39,958 bases of DNA from assembly GCA_003979345.1 (NCBI GenBank), contig RYVZ01000008.1, forward strand, positions 1 to 39,958. The letters are read 5' to 3'. This document shows, in pieces, positions 1 through 6,816 of this stretch (its first letter is position 1; the number at the start of each line of letters is the position of its first letter). The translations under genes were made by a program, and so were the position numbers. The notes beneath the pieces were generated by a model that was not told where the DNA came from, did not search any database, and worked only from the letters and a program-made list of their open reading frames with translations. This DNA is from Lachnospiraceae bacterium. Its GTDB lineage: Bacteria; Bacillota; Clostridia; Lachnospirales; Lachnospiraceae.

Positions 1-2
1 GT

Positions 3-236
3 CACTTTACGCCGGATCAAGTGGCTGCTATTTGTGATCGTGATTTGGAAAAGGCAGATGGCGGAGAAAAGATCAATATTCATCATCCGCACGGCGGGCT
101 TAAGGTTTTTGATACGGTGATGGAAAAGGAATCTGAAAATATGATATTAACAGAATCCAGTTATTATGAAATGGAGCAACAAGCTTATAATTGGGAGAAT
201 TCTGTTCAGGCGAAAGCGCTTGTAGAGACAAGCTGA
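3..236 (+). CDS. C-terminal fragment of an unrecognised protein
   Basis: The reading frame is open from the window edge (first full codon at 3) to a TGA at 234-236, giving 77 visible residues; the start lies outside the window. The visible part is polar and soluble with no membrane segment. It has a His-rich patch (INIHHPHGGLK) and an acidic, aromatic end. I do not recognise the family. A GTG at 21 could be read as a start, but coding continues upstream of it, so this is more likely a truncated view of a longer gene. An in-frame coding-like composition on the same strand as the next genes is the main support. Confidence 0.5.
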   Translation, partial: HFTPDQVAAICDRDLEKADGGEKINIHHPHGGLKVFDTVMEKESENMILTESSYYEMEQQAYNWENSVQAKALVETS

Positions 237-378
237 TAAACCTGACAAGCCAGAGCACAAAAAGACAGGACTTTGCGAATCTATTATGATAAGATACTTT
301 CAGACATGATACCGCGCGAAAAATCATGGACGGAACAAACATCCTGATTTTGAACAGGATGACAGCAGGAGTGGAAGA

Positions 379-1323
379 ATGGACTGGCTGACAAGCTTTA
401 GGAAGGCAATCGATTACATGGAAGAGCATCTGCTCACGGACATCGGTGTTCAGGAAGTGGCGGATGCGGTGTATCTTTCCCCTTTTTATTTTCAAAAATG
501 CTTTAAGATCGTGACGGGCTATTCGGTCGGGGAGTACCTGAGGAACCGCAGACTGTATCTGGCGGGACTGGATGTGATCAGGGCTGACTATACCGGCGAT
601 GAGGCACGCTGTCAAAGCGGAAACGGTAAAAAAGGCGGAAAAGTGAAGATCATTGACCTTGCTTATCGATATGGGTACGATTCGCAGGAAAGCTTTACCA
701 AGGCATTCACGCGCTTTCACGGTCTGTCTCCGATGCAGCTTCGGGCGCAGCCCCACAGGATCAAAGTCTTTCTCCCCCTGATCGTAGAGATTTCAGTAAA
801 AGGAGGCAGTAAAATGGAATATACAATTGAAAAAAGAGAGGTTATGAAAATGATCGGATTCGAAAGGACATTTTCTTTTGAATCATCTTATCAGGAGATC
901 CCGAAATTCTGGCAGGAATTTAACGAACGGTATGGCATGGGGAATGCAGAGTGTGAACCGGGAGAGGAAGCGCTCCGGCAGACGATCGCGGAATGCATCG
1001 TGGGTGAGTTTGGCGTCTGTGTGGAGGACGACGTGGATATGGAACATTTCCGTTATTATATTGCGGGAGCTTATCAGGGCGGGGAGGTTCCGGACGGGAT
1101 GAAGGTTTTTGAGATCCCCGCAGGCGAGTGGGCGAAATTCAAATGCAAAGGCACGATGCCGGATGCACTTCAGACGGTCAATACCAGAATTTTCAGCGAA
1201 TGGCTTCCGGGGAATACGGAGTATGAGATCGCGTTTCACGTGACGGTCGAATGGTATTCTGACGGCGATACCAACGGGGCGGACTATGAAAGCGCGATCT
1301 GGATACCGGTGAAACGTCTGTGA
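379..1323 (+). CDS. AraC-family regulator with C-terminal GyrI-like effector domain
   Basis: Likely a cytoplasmic transcription activator that senses a small hydrophobic ligand. The first ~110 residues form the AraC double helix-turn-helix (SFRKAIDYMEEHL..., then IDLAYRYGYDSQESFTKAF). Residues ~145-314 resemble the GyrI-like/effector-binding domain, starting MEYTIEKREVMKMIGFE and ending in the AIWIPVK strand. The ATG at 379 follows CAGGAGTGGAAG. The linker between the two helix-turn-helix motifs carries about 18-20 extra residues (RADYTGDEARCQSGNGKKGG) not present in the related protein at 38944. This may be a lineage insertion or may alter DNA binding. The gene ends before a terminator at 1390 and looks monocistronic. 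Ligand and targets cannot be deduced. Confidence 0.85.
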   Translation: MDWLTSFRKAIDYMEEHLLTDIGVQEVADAVYLSPFYFQKCFKIVTGYSVGEYLRNRRLYLAGLDVIRADYTGDEARCQSGNGKKGGKVKIIDLAYRYGYDSQESFTKAFTRFHGLSPMQLRAQPHRIKVFLPLIVEISVKGGSKMEYTIEKREVMKMIGFERTFSFESSYQEIPKFWQEFNERYGMGNAECEPGEEALRQTIAECIVGEFGVCVEDDVDMEHFRYYIAGAYQGGEVPDGMKVFEIPAGEWAKFKCKGTMPDALQTVNTRIFSEWLPGNTEYEIAFHVTVEWYSDGDTNGADYESAIWIPVKRL

Positions 1324-1389
1324 TGAGGCGGAGTGCGGCGGCCGGAAGATATCCGGTAATGTTTTCGCTCAATCAAAGCATCCCTTTTT

Positions 1390-1433
1390 CCTGCTTCATA
1401 AGGCATAAAACCTTGTGGAGCAGGCTCTTTTTT
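1390..1433 (+). terminator. Rho-independent terminator after the AraC gene
   Basis: CCTGCTTCATAAGG (1390-1403) pairs with CCTTGTGGAGCAGG (1411-1424) through a 14-bp stem with two G-U pairs, and a run of T follows (1427-1433). It lies 67 bases after the regulator stop codon. Confidence 0.8.
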
Positions 1434-1563
1434 ATACATTTTGCGAAGCATCAAGTTATATAAAACGGATGGGATTCCATAGATTTTCTTTTTTTGAAAG
1501 CATTCCGCGGCTGAGAGCATGATCATAAATTCGGGTATTTATATGGCAGGCTTTGTAAATATT

Positions 1564-1572
1564 TGGTACAAT
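1564..1572 (+). promoter_or_regulatory. Possible extended -10 promoter for the DUF3788 gene
   Basis: TGGTACAAT gives a TGn extension plus TACAAT, about 36 bases before the start codon at 1608. No good -35 box is seen 17 bases upstream, so this is tentative. Confidence 0.35.
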
Positions 1573-1607
1573 AGAGCATAAGATGAAAGAAGCGAAGGAG
1601 GTTAACG

Positions 1608-2018
1608 ATGTACGAACGAATGTTGGACAAGCAGACGGTTCCTGACAGATCGGATATGACGGCGTACTGCGGGGAAGCAGCGGAATTATTTACATTATTG
1701 AACGACTGGCTGACCGATACTTTTCACACGGAGCAAAAAATTGTTTTTCCATATGGGAATCACTACGGATGGGGGATTTCCCACAAGAAGAAAGGGAAAC
1801 TCATGTGCAATGTTTTTGCGGAAAACAATGCGTTTACCGTGATGATGAGACTATCGAATGAACAATTTGAAGCAGTATATCAGCAGGTGGGGCAGGAAAC
1901 ACAGGAGTATATCGACAATCGATATCCTTGCGGCGGCGGGGGATGGATCCATTATCGTGTGACTGGAAAGACGCAGTTCGACGATATCTGCAAGCTGTTA
2001 GAACTCCGGTGTGCCTGA
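1608..2018 (+). CDS. DUF3788 family protein
   Basis: A 136-residue soluble protein with a strong ribosome site (GAAGGAGG, 1594-1601) before ATG 1608. It matches the DUF3788 pattern: a small globular protein with a conserved YGNHYGWGISHKKKGKLMC segment near residues 46-64, and a Gly-rich GGGGWIHYRV segment near residue 108. The family is common in Clostridia and Bacteroidetes and has no established biochemical role; the YdhG/CMU-type fold suggests ligand or protein binding, but that is inference. It is followed after ~100 bases by the kinase at 2125 on the same strand, so the two may be co-transcribed. Confidence 0.75.
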   Translation: MYERMLDKQTVPDRSDMTAYCGEAAELFTLLNDWLTDTFHTEQKIVFPYGNHYGWGISHKKKGKLMCNVFAENNAFTVMMRLSNEQFEAVYQQVGQETQEYIDNRYPCGGGGWIHYRVTGKTQFDDICKLLELRCA

Positions 2019-2124
2019 TAACGCCGCCTTTTCATGAACCGGTAAAATGACCGGTACATGGTATTGGTCTGGAAGAGAGGCAGAAAAAATGATATCTGCT
2101 GGAAAACGATCGGGAGGAAAAAGC

Positions 2125-2916
2125 ATGTTCATACCGGAATCAATACAAAGGCTGATCGTGGAGGAAAAAGTGAAAACAGACGACATCGGCATGTCCAATG
2201 CGACTGTTTTCTTTTATGGGGATAAGATTTTGAAGGTGCAGGAATGCAGCGCCGAGGCTGAAAATGAGCACCGCATGATGCAGTATCTGCGCGGGAAGCT
2301 CCCTGTGCCCGAGGTGTATGCGTATGAGAAAGCGGATGGAAAAACGTTTCTGCTGATGAGTAAATGTGAAGGACACATGGCATGTGATACGGAATATATG
2401 CAGGATCCCGCAGTCTTGTGCAGGCTCCTTGCGGAAGGCCTAAAAAAGCTGTGGAGTGTCGATATCACGGATTGTCCTTCCGATCAGCGGCTGATTCATA
2501 AACTGAAGCAGGCTGAGTATAACATCCAAAACGGCCTGGTCGATCTTGACAATGTGGAGCCGGACACGTTCGGGGAAGGCGGGTTTCGGGATCCGGAGGA
2601 ACTGCTTGGATGGCTGTATGACCATGTGCCGGAGGAGGAACCGGTGTTGTCCCACGGGGATTACTGTCTTCCGAATGTGTTCGGTATGGGGGATCGGGTG
2701 AGCGGATTTATCGACCTTGGAAGAACCGGCGTCGCTGATAAATGGTGCGATATTGCGCTTTGCTATCGGAGCTTATCGCATAATTATAGCGGGGCATATG
2801 GCTATACCGCGAAGCCGTCCGCCGGTTATGACGAATCGCTTTTGTTCCGGGAACTTGGCATAGAGCCGGATCCGGAGAAGCTGCGTTATTATATATTATT
2901 GGATGAATTGTTTTAG
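2125..2916 (+). CDS. APH(3')-like aminoglycoside phosphotransferase
   Basis: A 263-residue kinase of the APH(3') family, whose known members transfer phosphate from ATP to the 3'-OH of kanamycin-type aminoglycosides. Visible key elements are the ATP-binding Lys in KILKVQ, the Glu in AENEHRMMQYL, the catalytic loop SHGDYCLPNVF, the metal-binding GFIDLGRTGVADKW, and a C-terminal end KLRYYILLDELF. The length and this C-terminal tail closely resemble enterococcal APH(3')-IIIa (264 residues, same LLDELF ending). The start is set at ATG 2125 because CGGGAGGAAA sits 7 bases upstream; an in-frame ATG at 2047 would add 26 non-family residues. In the catalytic loop it has YCLPN where APH(3')-IIIa has LGDSN. 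Resistance itself is not proven, since substrate range cannot be read from sequence. Confidence 0.85.
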   Translation: MFIPESIQRLIVEEKVKTDDIGMSNATVFFYGDKILKVQECSAEAENEHRMMQYLRGKLPVPEVYAYEKADGKTFLLMSKCEGHMACDTEYMQDPAVLCRLLAEGLKKLWSVDITDCPSDQRLIHKLKQAEYNIQNGLVDLDNVEPDTFGEGGFRDPEELLGWLYDHVPEEEPVLSHGDYCLPNVFGMGDRVSGFIDLGRTGVADKWCDIALCYRSLSHNYSGAYGYTAKPSAGYDESLLFRELGIEPDPEKLRYYILLDELF

Positions 2917-3144
2917 GCGGGAGCGGATAGAGCACGCGGATGCATGTTTCCGTCTTCGCAAATTTTCCGGAAACGTCATGTTTTTTGTACGCGGAGAAAT
3001 TATACTTATTTTATGCATATCCGTATTCGTTTGAAAAGAAACGAACTAATATCACAAACAGAAAGGAAATGGCGGCGATTCAAAAGAACGTGGAGGTTGA
3101 CAGCAGCAGCGTCAAGCGATATTGGATTACGGTGAGGGGCTCTG

Positions 3145-3483
3145 ATGGAGAATCATACGGATGAATATAGCGGGAAAATGCAATTTCATACGTTTCTGTC
3201 GGTGATGCGGCGGGGAAGGCACATTACGCTGGAGCGGCTTGCACGGGGGCTCTGTTCTGAAAGTATGTTAACCAGAATTGAGGAAGGAGAACGCCTGCCG
3301 GGGAAAATGCTGCGGGACCGCTTGTTGGCACGTCTTGGGCTGACCAATGACGGATATGAAGACTTTTTATTGGCGGACGAATACCGGGCATGGCAGAGAA
3401 GGCAGAAACTGTTGAACGCGATAGAGAATAAAGATATTTTGGAAGCGGAAAAAAATGATCGCCTGCTACGAACGACAGGGTGA
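3145..3483 (+). CDS. N-terminal HTH fragment of a split helical-repeat regulator
   Basis: The 112-codon frame holds an XRE-like helix-turn-helix (residues ~13-60: FHTFLSVMRRGRHITLERLA, then SESMLTRIEEGERLPGK) and the start of a helical-repeat region. GAGGGG lies upstream of ATG 3145. After NAIENKDILEAEK the frame enters a run of seven A (3449-3455) and ends nine residues later. Dropping one A would join it exactly to the next frame (…AEK-MIACYERQGEK…), the expected continuation of a Rgg/PlcR/NprR-like helical-repeat protein. I read 3145-5046 as one gene of about 630 codons with two frame changes; a sequencing error, a phase-variable tract or real decay are all possible. Confidence 0.7.
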   Translation: MENHTDEYSGKMQFHTFLSVMRRGRHITLERLARGLCSESMLTRIEEGERLPGKMLRDRLLARLGLTNDGYEDFLLADEYRAWQRRQKLLNAIENKDILEAEKNDRLLRTTG

Positions 3484-4381
3484 GAAAAAAGATAAGATCG
3501 AACGTCAATTTTATTTGACGATGCGGGCGCAAGTGATACAGGATCAGGGCGTAGAGTATGAAGAACTGCGGAGAATTTATGGCAGGGCGATTGACTGTAC
3601 GCTGCCGGGAAGAGAGGTGAAACAGTGGAAGGAAAGCCTTCTTTCGGAACAGGAATGGAATCTGCTGCTCGAGTATATCGGCTGCGGGGGAAGCGTGGGG
3701 CAGCTATCAGTGTGTGCGGACGAGACATATCAAATGGCGGCATATGAGATCCTGCTGTCGGCAATAGAAGAGGCGGGAATGGATTCGTATTGCTTAGTCA
3801 AAATCTATCCCAAGGCAGTATATGCTCTTTGCTTGGAACTGATGAAAGAAGTTGAGCCCAAAAGGCATTGTGGAAGAATCCTTCAACTGTGTTCTACCGC
3901 TGTAGAGTTGCTTCGTTCCACGAAGCGTATGTTCTATTTATGTGAACTGCTGGAGATCATGGAGCATGTGTGGGAAGAACAGCGAAAGGGGGAAGACGGA
4001 GAGAACAGCGTATGTATCGGGGGCGTCACGTTGTCTAAGGTCAGGTTATGGAGAAAAGAGCTGGTCGGATTATATCAAAGTGCAGGCGTTTCGGAAAAAA
4101 TGGAGAATTGTGTTTATCTGTATCGTCAGACGAAGAACCGCTTTATAGGGGAAGTAGTGCGTAGACGTCGGAAGATGCTGGGGATGACAAAAAAGGGATT
4201 GTGCGAGGGAATCTGTCATGAAAAAACCTTAGGGCGATTGGAGAACGGTACGGCGAAAACCCAGAGAGAGGTTACGGTAAAACTGTTGGAACGGATGAGG
4301 GTATCGCCGGAGTACCAAAGATATAGAATTGTCACGGATAAATATGAAGTTTTGATCCTGTACCAGTCAGCAAAGCGTTGA
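3455..4381 (+). CDS. Middle part of the split regulator: helical repeats plus second HTH
   Basis: This 308-codon frame carries a long all-helical region with TPR-like spacing (residues ~1-215). A second helix-turn-helix follows near residues 225-280: GEVVRRRRKMLGMTKKGLCE, then CHEKTLGRLENGTAKTQREV. It opens with ATG 3455 inside the seven-A run, with GGAAGCGG just upstream, so independent initiation cannot be excluded. It ends at TGA 4379-4381, where the next frame continues with the same protein style. The order HTH, repeats, HTH, repeats is shared with large peptide-responsive regulators of Clostridia, but the exact family was not confirmed. Its neighbour on the opposite strand at 5048-5221 is a candidate peptide ligand. 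Confidence 0.7.
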   Translation: MIACYERQGEKKDKIERQFYLTMRAQVIQDQGVEYEELRRIYGRAIDCTLPGREVKQWKESLLSEQEWNLLLEYIGCGGSVGQLSVCADETYQMAAYEILLSAIEEAGMDSYCLVKIYPKAVYALCLELMKEVEPKRHCGRILQLCSTAVELLRSTKRMFYLCELLEIMEHVWEEQRKGEDGENSVCIGGVTLSKVRLWRKELVGLYQSAGVSEKMENCVYLYRQTKNRFIGEVVRRRRKMLGMTKKGLCEGICHEKTLGRLENGTAKTQREVTVKLLERMRVSPEYQRYRIVTDKYEVLILYQSAKR

Positions 4382-5046
4382 ATAACCGGGACATGAAGAC
4401 GATGGGCGGAATGCTGCCGCAGTTAAAGGCGGTCATTCCGATGGAACCGACAATGAACAGGCAGGAAATTGCATTTTTGAATAGCTTATACTTATGGCAT
4501 ACGGAAAGGATCACGAAGCAGGAATGCCTGATCAGTCTGAAAGAGATTCTGGAGAAAACAGTGCCGTTAGAAAAAATCAGGCAGGCAAAGGAGGAATATT
4601 TGTCCGACGGGGAACTGATTTATTTCTATAATATCGCGGATAAGGCGGAGGGGGAAGAGAAAGCGGATCTGATGGAATCGGCGCATGCGATATGTAAAAG
4701 ACTGGTATCGGAAAACGGGATCGGGACGGACATCAGCATCTACGAATTGATGATGGATTCAGTGGCAAGTTATTATGGGAATGCGGGAAAGTATGATCGT
4801 TCAGACGAAATAAGCGATAAAATCATAAAGGAAGATCTGGTTTTACGGAGAATGACCATGCTTCATGAGAGTATCTATAACAAGCTGTGGAACCACTCGG
4901 AACGCATCAAAGAAAGCGGTGGTGAAGAAGATAAGAAGTTTCTTTACGAAGAATTAGAGAAATGTATCCGGCTTGCGGAATTGTGCAAGGAGATTTTTAG
5001 CGAGGAATTTTATACAAAGAAACAAAAGGAAGTAAGCAAAAAGTGA
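4378..5046 (+). CDS. C-terminal helical-repeat part of the split regulator
   Basis: The 222-codon frame is purely alpha-helical in character: paired amphipathic helices such as NRQEIAFLNSLYLWHTERI and DLMESAHAICKRLVSENG, then a basic tail. No ribosome site precedes TTG 4378. Reading upstream in this frame gives SKALNNRD, which joins naturally to the YQSAK end of the previous frame if one base is added near 4370-4377. This frame is the same as that of the first fragment, so the two shifts cancel. The domain would be the peptide- or oligomer-binding solenoid of the regulator. It ends one base before the stop codon of the convergent peptide gene. Confidence 0.65.
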   Translation: MNNRDMKTMGGMLPQLKAVIPMEPTMNRQEIAFLNSLYLWHTERITKQECLISLKEILEKTVPLEKIRQAKEEYLSDGELIYFYNIADKAEGEEKADLMESAHAICKRLVSENGIGTDISIYELMMDSVASYYGNAGKYDRSDEISDKIIKEDLVLRRMTMLHESIYNKLWNHSERIKESGGEEDKKFLYEELEKCIRLAELCKEIFSEEFYTKKQKEVSKK

Positions 5047-5047
5047 A

Positions 5048-5221
5048 TTATTGCTTTTTAATTTCCGTGGATGGTCTGTCATTCAGCGGACTGCACGCAG
5101 AAATGCCGTGACCGGGTTTCTCGCCGCCCGGAAGCGTTGATGATTTCCATGAGGTCAACAACAGGCTGGTAAAAAGAATAAGAGAAGAGAGTCTGATAAG
5201 TTTACTGAATGCATTTTTCAT
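5048..5221 (-). CDS. Small secreted peptide, candidate signalling pro-peptide
   Basis: A 57-residue peptide starting at ATG 5221-5219 with an excellent ribosome site (AAGGAG, 8 bases away). It begins MKNAFSK, continues with a hydrophobic stretch (LIRLSSLILFTSLLLTSW, residues 9-25) and ends with a polar tail containing LPGGEKPGHGISACSPLNDR. This is the layout of exported pro-peptides. The gene is convergent with the helical-repeat regulator and ends one base from it, the arrangement expected of a regulator and its cognate peptide in RRNPP-type quorum sensing. A promoter (TTGTGT-N17-TATATT) lies at 5271-5299, its -35 box inside the large inverted repeat. Role and mature form are inferred; a small lipoprotein-like or bacteriocin-like peptide is the alternative. 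Confidence 0.65.
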   Translation of the reverse strand: MKNAFSKLIRLSSLILFTSLLLTSWKSSTLPGGEKPGHGISACSPLNDRPSTEIKKQ

Positions 5222-5270
5222 GTTGGCTTTCTCCTTATGGAATGTTTTGCGAATGATGAAATCTGATTTC

Positions 5271-5299
5271 AATATAGCGGGATGAGGGAGAATACACAA
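5271..5299 (-). promoter_or_regulatory. Promoter of the small peptide gene
   Basis: On the minus strand, TTGTGT (5299-5294) is followed after exactly 17 bases by TATATT (5276-5271), about 50 bases before the start codon at 5221. The -35 box is part of the left arm of the inverted repeat at 5291-5320. Confidence 0.55.
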
Positions 5300-5359
5300 G
5301 GGACAGAGTTGTCAAATAACGTACTTAAGGTTATTTGACAACTCTGTCCCTTGTGTATT
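5291..5359. repeat. 30-bp perfect inverted repeat between divergent genes
   Basis: Arms 5291-5320 and 5330-5359 are perfect complements separated by the 9 bases GTACTTAAG. The outer ends of both arms read TTGTGT outward, and each serves as a plausible -35 box of a divergent promoter (peptide gene to the left, secreted-protein operon to the right). It could be a shared operator, a strong RNA hairpin, or a short transposon-like (MITE) insertion that supplied both promoters. Confidence 0.85.
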
Positions 5360-5379
5360 TGCGATAAATGTACTAAAAT
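5351..5379 (+). promoter_or_regulatory. Promoter of the secreted-protein/ABC operon
   Basis: TTGTGT (5351-5356), 17-base spacer, TAAAAT (5374-5379). It mirrors the minus-strand promoter at 5271-5299 and also takes its -35 box from an arm of the inverted repeat. Confidence 0.5.
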
Positions 5380-5384
5380 AAAAA

Positions 5385-5396
5385 TGAACTAGTTCA
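5385..5396. promoter_or_regulatory. 12-bp palindrome at the expected transcription start
   Basis: TGAACTAGTTCA is a perfect palindrome beginning six bases after the -10 box of the plus-strand promoter, so it covers the likely start site. The position suits a repressor operator; the binding protein is unknown. Confidence 0.4.
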
Positions 5397-5513
5397 ATAA
5401 AAATAATATCGCATTCAAACAAAGAATGATTGACTCAAATATATTTCAAATATGAAATTGAATGTGAAATAAATTGACACTTGACAATAGAGCGAAGAAG
5501 GGGGAATATAAAT

Positions 5514-5939
5514 ATGAAATGTAATCAAAAAAGAACAAAGATGCTGATCAATATTTTGGTGGGAATGATTTTGGCAGCAAACAGTATCATCGGCCTTGCA
5601 GCTTCGGGTGAAGTGCAGATTTATCTCTATCCTAATCAGGTATGGACGGGAGATTTTGAAAATACGGACTCAAGAACGGGGAATTATTCAACAGTATATG
5701 CCAAAAATCATGCTGTGCATCCGGAATCAGGGACTGACAATTATACCAAGATTCAGGTCAGGGCGACAAACGGATATGGATTAGAAATTACAGACACCTA
5801 TGTTTTGGACGAGAGTGCGAGTTCCTATACAGCACTTAAAATAAAAGAAGGTTATTTATCTACTAATTTTGTGGGATTTCAGTTTAGGGGAAATACGGCG
5901 CATGATGCTTATGCAATTGTCTCATATGACGGGCGATAG
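5514..5939 (+). CDS. Small secreted protein of unknown function, first gene of an ABC operon
   Basis: A 141-residue protein starting at ATG 5514, after the purine-rich site GAAGAAGGGGGAA. A signal peptide is clear: basic MKCNQKRTK, hydrophobic MLINILVGMILAANSIIGLA, and cleavage probably after AAS near residue 30. The mature ~110 residues lack cysteine, are rich in Tyr, Thr, Asn and Gly, and look beta-structured (EVQIYLYPNQVWTGDF, YAIVSYDG at the end). I do not recognise the family. A secreted beta-rich protein followed by two membrane proteins and an ABC ATPase recalls bacteriocin loci of the lactococcin-972 type, but the sequence motif and transporter layout differ. It could be a toxin, a secreted structural protein, or the sensed or exported substrate of the transporter. 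Confidence 0.7.
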   Translation: MKCNQKRTKMLINILVGMILAANSIIGLAASGEVQIYLYPNQVWTGDFENTDSRTGNYSTVYAKNHAVHPESGTDNYTKIQVRATNGYGLEITDTYVLDESASSYTALKIKEGYLSTNFVGFQFRGNTAHDAYAIVSYDGR

Positions 5940-5973
5940 GTTCTGACAAAAGAATGTTGACAAAGGAGAATCT

Positions 5974-6816
5974 GTGTTGCGGAAACTGATCCTGTATCAG
6001 ACACAATGTTTATTAAAGCAGAGAGAGGCAGCTGTGACGTTCCTGCTGCTGATATGGTTTATCATCGGTAATTATTTGGGCAATGTGATTGCCTTTCGGG
6101 GGATGGACATTACCCAAATGTATTATCCGATGAAACTGATGACATTATCTTACAACAGAGTCAACTATAATGCGGATGTTACGACGTTGTTTATTATGCT
6201 CTATCCGATTTTGGTGACGCTGCCGGCAGGATTCTCTTATGTGAAGGAACAGCAGACCAGGACGGAGGTGTATCTGGTCGCGCGCCTTGGAAAAAAGAAT
6301 TATATGCGAAGCAGGTTGTGGTCGGCGTTTTTTGCTACGGCGCTTGTTTTTACCGTACCGTTTCTGCTCGAGATCATTTTATATCTGGTTTCATTTCCCA
6401 TGGAAGCCCAAAATGATTTTTCACATCTGGGTATGTACGAACCGGAATATGCGTTGAAGGTCCATCGCTATTTGGGAAGTGCTCTCTATCTGGAATCACC
6501 GTTGTTTTATGTGGCTGTGATGGTCTTGTTTTTTGGAGCCGTTTCGGGTATTTTGGGGATGCTTCCCGTGGCGGTCTCGCAGGCGGTGCCGGTCAGATTC
6601 CGGATGTTCTTGTTTCTGCCGGATTATCTGCTGCTCAATGCAACGAGCTATCTTCAGGTCATGCGCAAGGGAAGTGTGACCTGTAACTGGTATGACTATC
6701 TGCTTTTATTTCAGGATGAGCCGAAAAACATTTGGTATCTTGTCACGGGGATCGGGATTGTGGTTGTACTGACTGCCGTTCTAAGTTTTGCGGGGGGAAA
6801 AAAGGAAACATGGTAG
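5974..6816 (+). CDS. Multi-pass membrane protein, probable ABC-2-like permease subunit
   Basis: A 280-residue integral membrane protein read from GTG 5974, six bases after AAGGAG. A short cytoplasmic N-terminus is followed by about six hydrophobic segments (near residues 22-42, 65-85, 112-136, 172-198, 205-222 and 250-272). A soluble loop lies between the third and fourth. No enzyme motif is seen. Its place between a secreted protein and an ABC ATPase, and its overlap with the next membrane gene, support a role as one half of a heterodimeric exporter. Substrate is unknown; the secreted protein at 5514 is the obvious candidate. Confidence 0.65.
   Translation: MLRKLILYQTQCLLKQREAAVTFLLLIWFIIGNYLGNVIAFRGMDITQMYYPMKLMTLSYNRVNYNADVTTLFIMLYPILVTLPAGFSYVKEQQTRTEVYLVARLGKKNYMRSRLWSAFFATALVFTVPFLLEIILYLVSFPMEAQNDFSHLGMYEPEYALKVHRYLGSALYLESPLFYVAVMVLFFGAVSGILGMLPVAVSQAVPVRFRMFLFLPDYLLLNATSYLQVMRKGSVTCNWYDYLLLFQDEPKNIWYLVTGIGIVVVLTAVLSFAGGKKETW

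Noticed and set aside
100..756. 218-codon minus-strand frame
   Set aside because: It is antisense to the AraC regulator and has no independent coding support.
2940..3164. 74-codon frame between the kinase and the split regulator
   Set aside because: No ribosome site, no family resemblance, and it overlaps the better-supported start at 3145.
5474..5510. Two TTGACA boxes directly before the secreted-protein gene
   Set aside because: The matching -10 position falls on the ribosome site or on purine-rich sequence, so the upstream TTGTGT-N17-TAAAAT promoter is more credible.
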